NCBI GenBank assembly: GCA_942486035.1
Contig: CALNXK010000362.1
Coordinates: 140,001-204,000 of the forward strand
Source of the DNA: Porites lobata
Taxonomy: Eukaryota > Cnidaria > Anthozoa > Scleractinia > Poritidae
DNA: 64,000 nt
Direction of reading: 5' to 3'
Made by a program: the position numbers and the translations under genes. The notes beneath the pieces are model-generated. The model saw nothing but the letters and a program-made list of their open reading frames with translations, had not been told where the DNA came from and made no database searches. Of this stretch, positions 51,901 to 58,804 are shown piece by piece. How positions within the stretch are numbered: position 1 is the first letter of the stretch; the number at the start of each line of letters is the position of its first letter.

Positions 51901-53444
51901 TCACAGTTGGCTTCACCCTTCGATAGCTTTTTCAGGCTGTTTAAATTCATTTCGTGGTTTCGACTAATTTCAACTGCTTTTTCAAGCGTCAATTCTTAGG
52001 CCAAATCGAGATACTTTTCCCGAACTTTTGTGGACTTACGGCGGAAAAAGATCGCATCACGAACCATACGCTCCTCTTCTTGATAGTCACAATCTTTGAC
52101 GAAAATGTTCAGATCTGTCGCAAAGGATTCAAAACTCTCGCTCTCTCCTTGGTGTCTTTCATTGAATTCCAAGGCAGCCATAATGTGCCTTTTTTTCTAA
52201 GCGCGCAATACTCTTCAAACTTTTGCAGCACTACCTTCAGTTTCAAATCGTCTTCGGGCTTTGCGAATGCGAATCCTTCGAATAAATCTAATCCTTTGTC
52301 ACCTACCCACAACTTTAAGTAGCTTACTTTCACGCCGTCTTCTTTTTCGTGCAGGGGACCATCGAAGATACAAGAGGCTTGTTGGCAAAAACGAGCCATT
52401 CTTGGTTTAAGTCTTGTCATCTCTGGACTCTTGTATTTCGCTATTGTCGTCGAATTTCCGCGCATTACACACGAAAACATAATTGATGGGAATACTCCGT
52501 CCTTTTTCGGGGAAATGTCAGCTCGATGGCTGAATTGGGCGAGGATTTTCTAGTTCTCTCTGACACCATGTAAGATAATAAACTAGTCAAGATGGCCGAC
52601 AGTGAAAGCATGTGTATTCCCAAAGTCAGTCACGTGACATATAACAAATGACTTGCTTGGGAGGGGAAAGTCTTTCACACAATACATTTATAATATCATA
52701 TAATCCATGTAATATAACAGATTTCGATTAAGTTCAATCTGTTTAGGTATCCGTCTTTAAAACGGTTAAAAAATGTTAGGCGTGTCAGCAAAAATTACCT
52801 GTCAGATAGAAAGGACACCTAAAGTTGTTTTTCTTTAATGATCTTGTTTAAACGCCGACCACTTACTTAGTGGTGGTCCAGTTCAACGATGTCCGTGCTG
52901 AAGGAAGAGTTGTATAGATAAGTAGCTGTTCCGATAGCTGTATAGCTATTTAAAGTCTTTTACCCTATTATAATTTAGATATGGATCGATTTGTCTTTTA
53001 ATTTGCCGAGAAATGAGATTATTCTATACGTAATTATGACGAACTAAAAAGGCGAGGAAGCTAATGAGGAATATCTGAGGCTTTATAATACAGCTAAGCT
53101 TCCCCAACTAATGATAATTTGTAATTTAACGTATAAACTTAAAAAAAAGTTTATGATGTGAAAGCCTCATGGATTCTTTAGGGATATCAAAAGACAGCAT
53201 CGACGATTAAAACTAGACTGATTTTGTCCCTATACTTTCTAGTTATTCCTTGATGAAAGACTGCTGGAAACAGAAACCTTATGAGCGACCGAGTTTTCCA
53301 GAATTGGTGGAAAGATTAGAACAACTGATGCTTCAGGAGGTGGAATATTTAGATTTTAACTTGTTGGACGAGACTAAAGATTACTATCAGGTGACAGAGT
53401 CAAATATGGGGGAAATTGACGACGAGGAGATGTCTATTGCATAG
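32739..53444 (+). CDS. Receptor tyrosine kinase gene (FN3-FN3-TM-split kinase), about 640 aa
   Basis: Twelve exons with matching phases: 32739-32826, 35322-35609, 35983-36279, 37444-37564, 38326-38513, 39027-39211, 39981-40073, 41151-41255, 42906-43117, 46267-46307, 47630-47726, 53243-53444. The product is a signal peptide, two fibronectin III domains, one membrane helix and a complete tyrosine kinase with a 60-70 residue insert, then a short tail with tyrosines. All catalytic motifs are present (GxGxF loop, AIKK, αC Glu, HRDLAARN, DFG, APE, RP). The split kinase resembles the FGFR/PDGFR-type classes; I cannot name an ortholog. Introns are full of mobile DNA. Extra extracellular exons, including the F5/8C modules, could belong to it. 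Confidence 0.8.
33936..35321. other. Intron sequence, no gene seen
   Basis: A degenerate tandem series of TTCAGCCC / TTAGAC-type units spans about 34010-34250 and gives an 84-codon frame of low complexity. The rest is AT-rich and unassigned. It ends at the acceptor of the first FN3 exon (TATCTGCAG at 35321). Confidence 0.4.
35322..35609 (+). CDS. RTK exon: fibronectin III domain 1
   Basis: A 288-bp exon, phase 1 to 1, between acceptor TATCTGCAG and donor GTAATT. The 96 residues form one FN3 domain: PPPNITRLVFENCGFTLTW (strands A-B with the core Trp), YQVKLVSV (strand C), then AYAVSVRAITNVGYSNWTE (strands F-G with the typical Tyr and Gly-Tyr-Ser). It lies outside the cell. A symmetric phase-1 exon is the rule for shuffled extracellular domains. 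Confidence 0.85.
35983..36279 (+). CDS. RTK exon: fibronectin III domain 2
   Basis: Acceptor GCTTACAG at 35982, phase 1 start DIPDKPVIKQI. The FN3 features are CVAALQWTGPKPKECPVLFY and TTYEFEVLAWNALGWSLPST. The donor is less certain: GTGTTT at 36280 keeps phase 1 and joins the membrane exon in frame. A GTAACA at 36258 would be phase 0 and would break it. About 99 residues, extracellular. Confidence 0.75.
36762..37160. mobile_element. MITE with GGGGGTACT ends, intronic
   Basis: Left end GGGGGTACTTGATATATCC and a right end of the inverse type (AAGGGAGTACCCCCC) frame about 400 bp with repeated ACCCTGTTTAAGACAAAAA units at 36820, 37007 and 37074. Related pieces occur inside the segmental duplication (about 2395-2440 and 32045-32090). 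It is non-coding. Confidence 0.6.
37280..37372. repeat. (GAGT/GAGC)n microsatellite
   Basis: Tandem GAGT, GAGC and GAGA tetramers at about 37303-37360 just upstream of the RTK membrane exon. The long reverse-strand frame rich in Ser, Leu and His read from it is low-complexity and not a gene. Confidence 0.8.
37444..37564 (+). CDS. RTK exon: transmembrane segment
   Basis: 121 bp, phase 1 to 2, acceptor ATTAAAG, donor GTAAGT. It encodes GLSSGS followed by a 22-residue hydrophobic helix (IFLILFSIALVVVIVLVIGV) and a basic stop-transfer KCYCNKPQQLPAAKR. It is a single-pass type I membrane anchor. A Cys pair right after the helix could be palmitoylated (inference). Confidence 0.85.
37914..38050. 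mobile_element. Short inverted-repeat element, intronic
   Basis: Ends GCCTAGTCCCTAGGCGTTCT and AGAACGCCTTGGGACTAGGC are inverted repeats bounding 137 bp. No clear target duplication was identified and there is no coding. Confidence 0.6.
38326..38513 (+). CDS. RTK exon: juxtamembrane and kinase N-lobe start
   Basis: 188 bp, phase 2 to 1. After about 20 residues of juxtamembrane (TAKDIQVLDHCEISPMRTEF) it encodes the glycine-rich loop LGQGAFSKV, a 20-residue variable segment and the β3 motif MTIAIKKLR with the ATP-binding lysine. Donor GTAAGA. The spacing between loop and lysine is longer than usual because of the LKDGLEYFDLEKSSRSE insert. Confidence 0.85.
38514..39026. other. Intron, nothing recognised
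   Basis: About 510 bp of AT-rich intron between kinase exons. There is no repeat with recognisable ends and no conserved frame. Confidence 0.5.
39027..39211 (+). CDS. RTK exon: αC helix to hinge
   Basis: 185 bp, phase 1 to 0, acceptor TTAAAG, donor GTATTT. It encodes DGASEEEKRQFLDEIELMKE with the conserved αC glutamate, HQNVLSFLGCW (β4), LLIMEYVAHGDL (hinge) and LLRWLRRKRSQ (αD). The Thr-Thr-Lys before the β5 strand and the MEY hinge are typical of receptor tyrosine kinases. Confidence 0.85.
39672..39858. mobile_element. Tc1/mariner-type MITE, intronic
   Basis: Ends TACAGTTAAATCCCG and CGGGGTTTGACTGTA are inverted, include the TA target, and hold repeated CTAATACGGACAC-like units. It belongs to the same superfamily as the element at 6658 but is much shorter. 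It is non-coding. Confidence 0.75.
39981..40073 (+). CDS. RTK exon: kinase insert, first part
   Basis: 93 bp, phase 0 to 0, acceptor CCTTCACAG, donor GTATGG. It encodes 31 residues (MSSSTLGNAEARLKNEELFA, then GTRKQSVTVHQ), hydrophilic and without domain features. That fits a kinase insert between αD and αE. It is the least certain of the kinase exons because it has no motif; phases and splice sites support it. Confidence 0.6.
40074..41150. other. Intron, nothing recognised
   Basis: Two open frames of 93 and 102 codons on opposite strands (about 40328-40688) overlap and show no domain. A G-rich run lies at 40378-40402. No mobile-element ends were found. Confidence 0.4.
41151..41255 (+). CDS. 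RTK exon: kinase insert end and αE start
   Basis: 105 bp, phase 0 to 0, acceptor TTTCGCCCAG, donor GTAAGG. It encodes an acidic insert (LDELAENTGDECDYDCESF) and then IPFDLMSFARQVARGM, the standard start of helix αE in FGFR/PDGFR-like kinases. A Tyr within DCDYDCE-like acidic sequence may be a phosphorylation site (inference). Confidence 0.8.
41256..42905. other. Intron with one inverted-repeat element
   Basis: Mostly AT-rich intron. At about 42408-42550 an inverted pair is seen (CTGAGAAACGAGTGCAGAAA and its inverse TTTCTGCGCTCGTTTCTCAG) enclosing CTCTGATTGGT / ACCAATCAGA, which marks a MITE. Nothing else is recognised. Confidence 0.5.
42906..43117 (+). CDS. RTK exon: catalytic and activation loops
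   Basis: 212 bp, phase 0 to 2, acceptor ATTTTCAG, donor GTAAGT. It encodes SYLAEKGLVHRDLAARNILV (catalytic loop with the HRDLAARN tyrosine-kinase signature), KIADFGLMREL (metal-binding DFG) and RLPIKWMAPESL (P+1 loop and APE). The activation segment has one Tyr (GMYEVKRQKR) where many receptors have two. All catalytic residues are present. Confidence 0.9.
43396..43710. mobile_element. MITE with TTCTATCTAGG ends, intronic
   Basis: Ends GTTCTATCTAGGATTTTT and the inverse of GGTTCTATCTAGGGTATTT bound about 315 bp that contains GGGGGCATGCCCCC. Non-coding, with no clear target duplication. Confidence 0.55.
43889..45718. mobile_element. Foldback element with GGCGATTTTGGC arrays (1.8 kb)
   Basis: Ends TGTCCAGAAATGCACGCA (43891) and its inverse (ending 45716) are flanked by TA. 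The left half (43900-44230) has three to four copies of an about 100-bp unit built on CAAAATCGCCAAACTGTAAA and GGCAAAGGGGCCCTTTGG. The right half (45430-45700) has related GGCGATTTTCGCC units in inverse orientation. An inner inverted pair (44240-44402 and 44911-45050) surrounds a younger MITE. Long open frames here on both strands are products of the repeats. No transposase. Confidence 0.65.
44502..44911. mobile_element. CAGGGG-family MITE, second subfamily, nested
   Basis: Starts CAGGGGCACCCAACAGCAA at 44508 and ends CGTTGGGTGCCCCTG at 44905, flanked by the 6-bp direct repeat AGGATT. It is the same element as 22329-22665 in opposite orientation. It sits in the loop of the foldback element. 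Confidence 0.8.
45950..46045. repeat. Short hairpin repeat, intronic
   Basis: ATAAATCACTATCCACTGGA and its inverse TCCGGTGGATAGCG at about 45959-46040 form an imperfect hairpin, resembling a small MITE. Just upstream a run of C (45801-45813) is present. Confidence 0.5.
46267..46307 (+). CDS. RTK exon: kinase αF (WSFG)
   Basis: A very short exon of 41 bp, phase 2 to 1, acceptor TTTTTCACAG, donor GTAATG. It encodes VWSFGVVMWEIATL, the αF helix start found in all tyrosine kinases. The motif leaves no doubt about the exon despite its size. Confidence 0.85.
46308..47629. other. Intron, nothing recognised
   Basis: About 1.3 kb of AT-rich intron, with no long frame or identifiable repeat ends. Confidence 0.5.
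47630..47726 (+). CDS. RTK exon: kinase C-lobe αF-αG
   Basis: 97 bp, phase 1 to 2, acceptor CTTTATAG, donor GTAAGT. It encodes GGSPYPLLNNIDVMRRLKTE and then YRMEKPDLCPDDL, matching the GGxPYP and YRMxxP motifs of tyrosine kinases. It is followed by a 5.5-kb intron full of mobile DNA. Confidence 0.85.
47880..48160. repeat. Palindromic repeat piece, intronic
   Basis: An inverted pair (CTCTGAGTCAATAGACCATT / GGCTATTGACTCAGAGCC) around a GGCCTTCGGCC loop at about 48084-48140. A second small hairpin (GGGCTATA / TATAGCCC) is at 47923-47942. Looks like a MITE remnant. Confidence 0.45.
48681..48975 (-). mobile_element. tRNA-derived SINE
   Basis: The reverse strand from 48975 begins GGCAGCGTGGCCGAGTGGTC, with a Pol III box A (TGGCCGAGTGG at 48964-48954) and box B (GGTTCGAGTCC at 48920-48910). 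An about 220-bp tRNA-unrelated body follows, with a tail of repeated CTTTAACCTTT units. The head can form a 5-bp anticodon stem with a CGC anticodon. The acceptor and T stems are mismatched, so it is a SINE head and not a working tRNA gene. SINEs are moved by partner LINE machinery. Confidence 0.75.
48981..49503. repeat. Near-perfect 0.5-kb palindrome
   Basis: Arms of about 240 bp (48981-49220 and 49263-49503) are almost identical when one is reversed, around a 42-bp spacer. Landmarks: CCAACAAGCAAAGATTTCAG in the left arm, its inverse in the right arm. The 102-codon frames on the two strands are mirror images and carry no domain. The palindrome lies between the SINE head and the end of the Gypsy remnant. 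Such near-perfect palindromes are either very young or kept uniform by conversion. Confidence 0.85.
49504..52572 (-). pseudogene. Ty3/Gypsy LTR retrotransposon, internally deleted
   Basis: Reverse-strand order from 52572: a primer-binding site (TGGTGTCAGAGAGAACTAG, 52569-52551), gag (52480-51996, several frames), aspartic protease (QLDSGAKPNVM at about 51550), a join straight into the late reverse transcriptase (KIRQTQVPYLGHLLTADGLK at about 51440), RNase H (about 51150-50810) and integrase (about 50560-49821, including GIGLSPAQLLMGRRL). Stops and frameshifts are numerous. The catalytic part of the reverse transcriptase is missing. The downstream LTR was not found. The element is dead and sits inside an RTK intron, in reverse orientation. 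Confidence 0.8.
52573..53242. other. Possible LTR remnant and intron end
   Basis: The 300 or so bases before the Gypsy primer-binding site (on the reverse strand) may be its 5' LTR, ending TTACA next to TGG. No second LTR is available to confirm the limits. The remainder is AT-rich intron up to the acceptor TTTCTAG at 53242. Confidence 0.35.
53243..53444 (+). CDS. RTK last exon: αH-αI and tail
   Basis: Phase 2 start, LYSLMKDCWKQKPYERPSF with the conserved Arg-Pro of the C-lobe, helix αI (PELVERLEQLML), then a 30-residue acidic tail with three tyrosines (YLDFNLL and DYYQV contexts) and a stop TAG at 53442. These tyrosines are plausible docking sites (inference). No polyadenylation signal is evident within the next 200 bp. 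Confidence 0.85.
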
Positions 53445-53492
53445 TACTCCCCCAAACATGAATACATGAAATAGATCAGTTGGTCAGTGTAC

Positions 53493-53575
53493 ATGTAATG
53501 GTAATGATAATGGTAATGATAATGATAATGACAGTGATAATGATGATGATAATAGTATAGTAGTATAGTATATCT
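53493..53575. repeat. (AATGAT)n microsatellite, in presumed 3' UTR
   Basis: AATGATAATGGTAATGATAA-type hexamers just downstream of the RTK stop. The reverse-strand frame rich in His and Tyr is low-complexity. Confidence 0.8.
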
Positions 53576-53750
53576 TACCATAAAGGTTTTCATAACTACT
53601 ACAAATTATTTAAAATATGAACAGAAACAACAAAATTATACGGCATATACGAATTCGATAATAATTATACTATAATTTAATTAACTAATCAATTGGATTT
53701 TTGACTCAGGATCTGTTTTCGTTTTTGAAACTTTAGATGGGCATATTTGG

Positions 53751-54660
53751 CTAGTAACCTAACTTATAACACCTGGCAAAGAGCTTATGAATTCTACGTA
53801 AATATTTACTATAAAAAGCGCACCCCCAGACCTCAATAGCGTATGTGAAGACTGAAAGGATCAAACTTTGAAAAAGTAAGTCCAAATTCTCACTAGAGTA
53901 GCCGTAATATTTACATATTCTTATAATATACAACCTACTGCTAGCCTTACTAAGTAAATAATCAATATGAGTGTCCCAATTAACTGGCACTTGCTCAAAG
54001 GTAACGCCCAACAATTTCAGTTTCTCTTTCCTCCCTATGATCTCGAGTGGTTCAGGGGGCGTCCTGGTAGTCTTCCCTCGCAATAGCACTTCCCATGTTT
54101 TTGTCAAATTAACTTTCATGCAATTGTTCTCGGACCATTTAACAAAGGATAGGACTTCCGTTTCAGACTCATCTAAACCTACATTTGCCTCAATCGGCAA
54201 GCTAACAGTTATGTCGTCTGCAAATTTAACTAGAAGATTCTTATTAGTATTAACAGGTTTGATATCGTTAATAAAAATAGAAAAGAGGACCGGCCCCAGG
54301 ACTGTACCTTGAGCAACACCCCTATTTATCGAAACGTAGTTAGTACGGTAACCATCGACCACAACTCTCTGCTTTCTCTGATCTAAAAAGCTAATAAGCC
54401 AATTAATAATATACGGATTAATGTTAACTTGCTTCAATTAACTACACAGGATATTGTCTGATACAGGGTCGAAGGCCTTACTAAAATTAAAGTCAAAGGA
54501 AAAATTCTGACAAAATCGGCATTACCATCAAGCCACTTTAACCATGTATGTTGGCTATAATTAATGCAATAGTAGAGTTATGGCCTTCACGATAGGCAAA
54601 CTGATCTAAATCGATATAATCGTTGCAAATACTGGAAAGTTCAAAGGAGTGTTCAAACCT
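53751..54660 (-). pseudogene. LINE reverse transcriptase fragment, family 1
   Basis: A 228-codon frame (54437-53751) plus broken upstream sequence to about 54660 (DQFAYREGHNSTIAL). It carries RGVAQGTVLGPVLFSIFIND, the catalytic KFADDITVSL, the KLLGVTF region and LSVFTYAIEVWG. It is clearly related to the copy at 12230-13838 but not the same insertion. It lacks an endonuclease and most of the fingers. Confidence 0.8.
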
Positions 54661-54664
54661 ATAG

Positions 54665-54895
54665 CGCTCTATCATGAACTGTTAAATTGATGAAGTTTGC
54701 ATGCTTTTTAGAAATACGAAAATACAGTTTCTGTCTAAGACTATCGTATTCAGTACAATCAATTATGAAGTGTTTCTCGTCTTCCATGCACTTTCTTTTG
54801 CAAACTAAACAAAGCCTTTCCTCTACTGGTATAGAAGCTCCTTTATTTCCCTGTTTGTATACGTAAAGCTGGATTTCTAACTATCTTTAGGTATT
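54665..54895 (-). pseudogene. LINE C-terminal fragment (Cys-rich)
   Basis: The reverse strand reads about LCLVCKRKCMEDEKHFIIDC then YDSLRQKLYFRISKKH. This CxxCxxxxE..H.....C pattern ends the reverse transcriptases of several LINE families. It is short, broken and adjacent to the previous fragment, but it may come from another element. Confidence 0.5.
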
Positions 54896-55437
54896 CTCCT
54901 CATCAATAATCTTTTTTAATTTGCTTGTTTGTATATTTTTGTCTAGAGTTATCCGAAATGTCGTTTTGAGCTTATAACCAATCTTGAGAACCTTTTTTTG
55001 CAACTGTTGTTGAGAGAGGGGCCTGGGTAGCAATGGCGTAAGACGTGTCCTTGATCCGTCCGCCACATATTCTTTTTTTCCCGGGTGGTAAATGGAAGAA
55101 CTGTTGAAAAAGATCTTGGAACGGAAAAGAAGCGAGCGTTCCTCTTCAGGGGGGTCGAGCACTTCACCAGAAGCAAAAAAAGCGTGATGAAGTAAACTCT
55201 CCTGAAGAAGGTAAACCTCTCGAGATACCAAGATAGGTGAGAATGCTTCTTCATCATGTCATTACTCATTAGGTAACCAAGATCACGTTAGTATCGTTTG
55301 ACCACATTTGCCACCCGTTATTATCAATTGCTAGATAATTATTTAGGCGATCGGAATAGAGGTTCGTAACTGATGGCGCTTCGGTTTTTCTTATCTGTCT
55401 GTAAGATTCTAGGTAAAAGTTCCAGCTTCCCCCCCCC
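54896..55437. other. No gene seen
   Basis: Overlapping reverse-strand frames (106-114 codons, 54887-55269) show no domain. A C-run at 55430-55437 precedes the next element. Confidence 0.35.
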
Positions 55438-56575
55438 TTGTCCCTTTACGAAGAGGTTTCTTATTTAGTTGTGTTTATCTGTGCATGTTCTGTTTGGTTT
55501 CTATGTTTTAATAGCTTAATAATTTGTTTTAGAAGTAAACGCCTAGTACAAATTCCTATCATACCGTGCAGCGATTGTGGAGCTTTGACACCAGGTGATG
55601 TAAGGCTTCCTCTGCAAAGCTGCCCAAGAGAATATCTATGGCTAAAAGACTGCAACGGAAATGATGTAGAGGCGATTAATTGGCGGGAAGCCTACCAGTT
55701 GGCCGCTAAATATACTAAAAGTACAAGAATTATTGAATTCCAATATAAATTTTTACATAGACGAATATCAACGAACGACTTCTTAACAAAAATTGGCGTA
55801 AAAGACAACCCAAATTGTTCTTTTTGTAATAATGAACCGGAGAAACTTCTTCATCTTTTTTGGTCTTGTCCTAAAGTGGCCTTTTTCTGGCATAGTTTAT
55901 CTCTTAAGCTGACTTTGCTCCACATTACACCGGAACATTACACATTAGATATATTTGTTGTACTTGGTCTAAAGCCGGATTCTTCAAAAAACTGCCAGCA
56001 AATTAATTTCCTTTTCCTTCTAGCCAGAAATTACATCTGGATTAGCAAAAGAAGGGAAACCTCGCCAAAGATAGCAGGCTTCCTGCAATACCTCAAATCA
56101 TTCTACCACATAGAGACCACTGCAGGTCCCATTTTACCAAAAAAATGGGAAAATGTGAGCTCCTTATTTCAGTAAGCCTTTGATTTTGTATACATTTGTA
56201 TATCTCGATCCTCTGCTCATTTTCTCCAGCATTAACCTGGTGTATCTTTTGCTTCACAATCGCTGCCTCTTTAAGACACTTAAGATATAAGTGCGTTTAC
56301 CGTGATAAGATATAAGTGCGTTTACCGTGAATGTTGGTTTTGAAGTACAATTACTAATTAGAACTGCTTGTAAATAGTGCATTGTAGTGTGAGTAGTGAG
56401 TAGGTAGTGTTGTAAGTACTGAGTATTGTAAGTCTTTACATTGTAAACAGAGTAAGTACCTTAGTCTATTGTATTCTAAATATTGTATTGTAAGTAGTGT
56501 AAGTATCGTAGTGTTTGTAAGTATTTTTGATTGTTGATTGTTGATTGAATAAATGTTATTAAAAAAAAAACTGTT
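55438..56575 (+). mobile_element. L1-Tx1-like LINE, 3' end
   Basis: A 245-codon frame (55438-56175) carries the zinc-binding domain found after the reverse transcriptase in L1/Tx1 LINEs: FQYKFLHRRISTNDFLTKIG, then CSFCNNEPEKLLHLFWSCPK, with NYIWISKR further on. The first 60 or so codons are unlike the family. The stop at 56173 is followed by a 400-bp 3' UTR with GTAAGTA-type repeats and an A-run at 56560. The reverse transcriptase and endonuclease are missing. Confidence 0.75.
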
Positions 56576-56639
56576 GTTTAATGCTAGAACGAGTATTCTT
56601 AACACATTGCTGATTTTTTATTACCTCGTTTTTGCAGTG

Positions 56640-56666
56640 CATTTAATAATAATAATAATAATAATA
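56640..56666. repeat. (AAT)n microsatellite
   Basis: A short AAT repeat run in otherwise unremarkable AT-rich sequence. Confidence 0.8.
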
Positions 56667-56927
56667 CACTTTATTTAAAGAGGATAGCACGGAAAAGTTA
56701 CAGAAACTAGTGAACTAGTTAACTAGTAAATTTGTATTGTTTCGTCACTATTTAATAAACCATAAAACTGACTGTGATTTCTTGCGTAAATAAAAGCTTC
56801 ATTTAAGAGAGGGTTGTCTGATTTTTGTTCTAATTGCCAGTAACATAAAAGCGAAACCTTTATCTCTATAGAGGGTATCGGCCGAGTTCTGCTCTACAGG
56901 CTTTGTTTTCTGCGTACCATGGGACAT

Positions 56928-57310
56928 TTAATGTTTGTTTAGAGAATTTAATGTGAACTTGCTTAATTGCACTTTTATCAAAATGTGTCTTATAAATAGT
57001 AGTTCTGGTCGCCATATTTCACAACCATAAAGTAGTTCAGGTTTAAAAAGGGCATCGAAAAGTTCTTTCCTTGTCTCGACCGCTGAAGAATCAATGTTTG
57101 AGAGTAGTCGTTTAATTGTGAAGACAATTTTGGTAGCCTTTTTACTAAGAATTGCCATTGCATAGGCGCAACGACCAGATGATGTCATTTCTATTCCTAA
57201 GTATGTTTGTTTGTTAACAATTTCTATAGTTTCATTTGCGTATTTGAAATTTGTTTTGTTTTTGTTTTGTCCATTACCACTAAATATGATGATATTAGTT
57301 TTATTATTAG
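56928..57310 (-). pseudogene. LINE reverse transcriptase fragment, thumb region
   Basis: The reverse-strand frame reads KTNIIIFSGNGQNKN, then VNKQTYLGIEMTSSGRCAYA and FKPELLYGCEIW. These are thumb motifs of L1-like or RTE-like reverse transcriptases. It is bounded upstream by a (AATGAT)n microsatellite, which adds a false Leu-Ser repeat to the frame. Degraded and lacking catalytic motifs. Confidence 0.6.
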
Positions 57311-57385
57311 ATGATAATGATAATGATAATGATAATGATAATGACAATGACAATGACAATCACAATATTAATGATAACGACAATG
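57311..57385. repeat. (AATGAT)n microsatellite
   Basis: GATAATGATAATGATAATG-type hexamers give long Asn-Asp (+) and Ile-Val (-) frames that are not genes. Confidence 0.85.
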
Positions 57386-58400
57386 ACGATAATCGTTTCC
57401 CAAAAATTCACTTCCCTTTTTTGAAGTCTTAAAATAATACTAAGTACTGCGAAAATCTTTCCTAAACTATATCTCTTGGTAGTTTTAGGGAGGAGAAAGC
57501 TAAAAAGCACATTCTGAGATCTTTTGCTAGAATTGTAATTAAATCTGGACGTTTTTCCGCAAAAGCGTTCCTCGTAAGAGGAACGGCCATTGAAAGGCAC
57601 GCCTAATCCTAGATACTGTATGAAGAGATGGTTAAGCCGGTGTGATATTGTTTCTCAGGTATATCCGTTATATCCGTTGAATTTATACAATCGTGTAGAT
57701 CAGATCAATTTAAGAGGGAAATTGAACACAGACTCAAAGTGGAAGTTCCCATGCTAAATGAAAACAGCCAAAGAAATATTAATTTGAACAAGCTTCAAAT
57801 ACTGTTCCCCGCTGTTTCCCTTGTATCCGCCACATTAAAGGAATAGTGAGATATTCCGTCAGATCTTAGTAGTACAAAGATCTAAATTATAATGGAGATA
57901 GCTGATACAACGGGGACAGAACTTACGGTATAACAGATCTGCTTCAAGGAATACATAAAATATCTAAAAATCCATTATTTAGAGTGACATCGGATAATAT
58001 GGGGAAGACCTCTTACCGTTCAGTGACAAGAAAGGCTTCTGTTGTCTTATGTGACATCCCATTCATTTCAGTTATAATGCGTTTTTATTGCAATATTTGA
58101 GAACTCCTAAATTGCAGAATATAAATAGCGTGACGGATATGACGGATACTACAGGGATATCTATATCTGTAGAAAATAATAATCCTGCCGAAAGTGTGCC
58201 TAAGGTTTTCGCGGATTCTGAGATTGCTTGTTCGCCACATAAGTATTCAGACTTCGTTTAAAAATTACACCTTTGTTCTAACGTGAATACCTCATTTAAT
58301 CCACTATTTGTGAATCTTCAACAAACCTTCATGAAAAGAATGTGATTACAGCGATCGATTACGTAATTATAAGTTAAAAATAGACCTTTGTCACGTGGCG
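57386..58400. other. No gene seen
   Basis: AT-rich, with short frames only. Repeated ATATCCGTTATATCCG motifs near 57660 are too short to assign. Confidence 0.4.
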
Positions 58401-58404
58401 GCCA

Positions 58405-58515
58405 TTTTGTCTCAAGAGATTTTAAAAAAAGCTTTGTTTATGCCCGGCTAGCCTCGTTCTCTCTACGAGGCTAGCCGGGTATAAACAAAGCTTTTTAAAT
58501 CTCTTGAGACAAAGT
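58405..58515. repeat. Near-perfect hairpin
   Basis: Arms TTTGTCTCAAGAGATTTTAA...CCCGGCTAGCCTCG (58405-58456) and the inverse (58466-58515) around a 9-base loop. It resembles a minimal MITE. A structural element of the flanking gene's 3' side is also possible. Confidence 0.7.
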
Positions 58516-58804
58516 GGTCAACAAAACTTCACTGAATTATTCATGTTGGCTTGAAAACAGAATGGCATGGGCCCGGTTGAATAATTATATAATCTTGTAA
58601 GATTATGTATGCTTCCTTTTGATAAGATAGCCCTAAAACAGTTGCCAGGTACTATAAGAGACGTTTAGGGGGTCAGCTTTACAGGGATTTAGTTCTCTGT
58701 TGGCACCCTGTTTGCATTTTTTTTTTAATCATTTGTATCTATCACACATGAAGTCTGATCATTATTCATTTGCTGTCTAAACTAATTTTTGATATTTGAT
58801 TCAG

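Noticed and set aside
57211..57432. An Asn-Asp repeat protein
   Set aside because: Product of the (AATGAT)n microsatellite.
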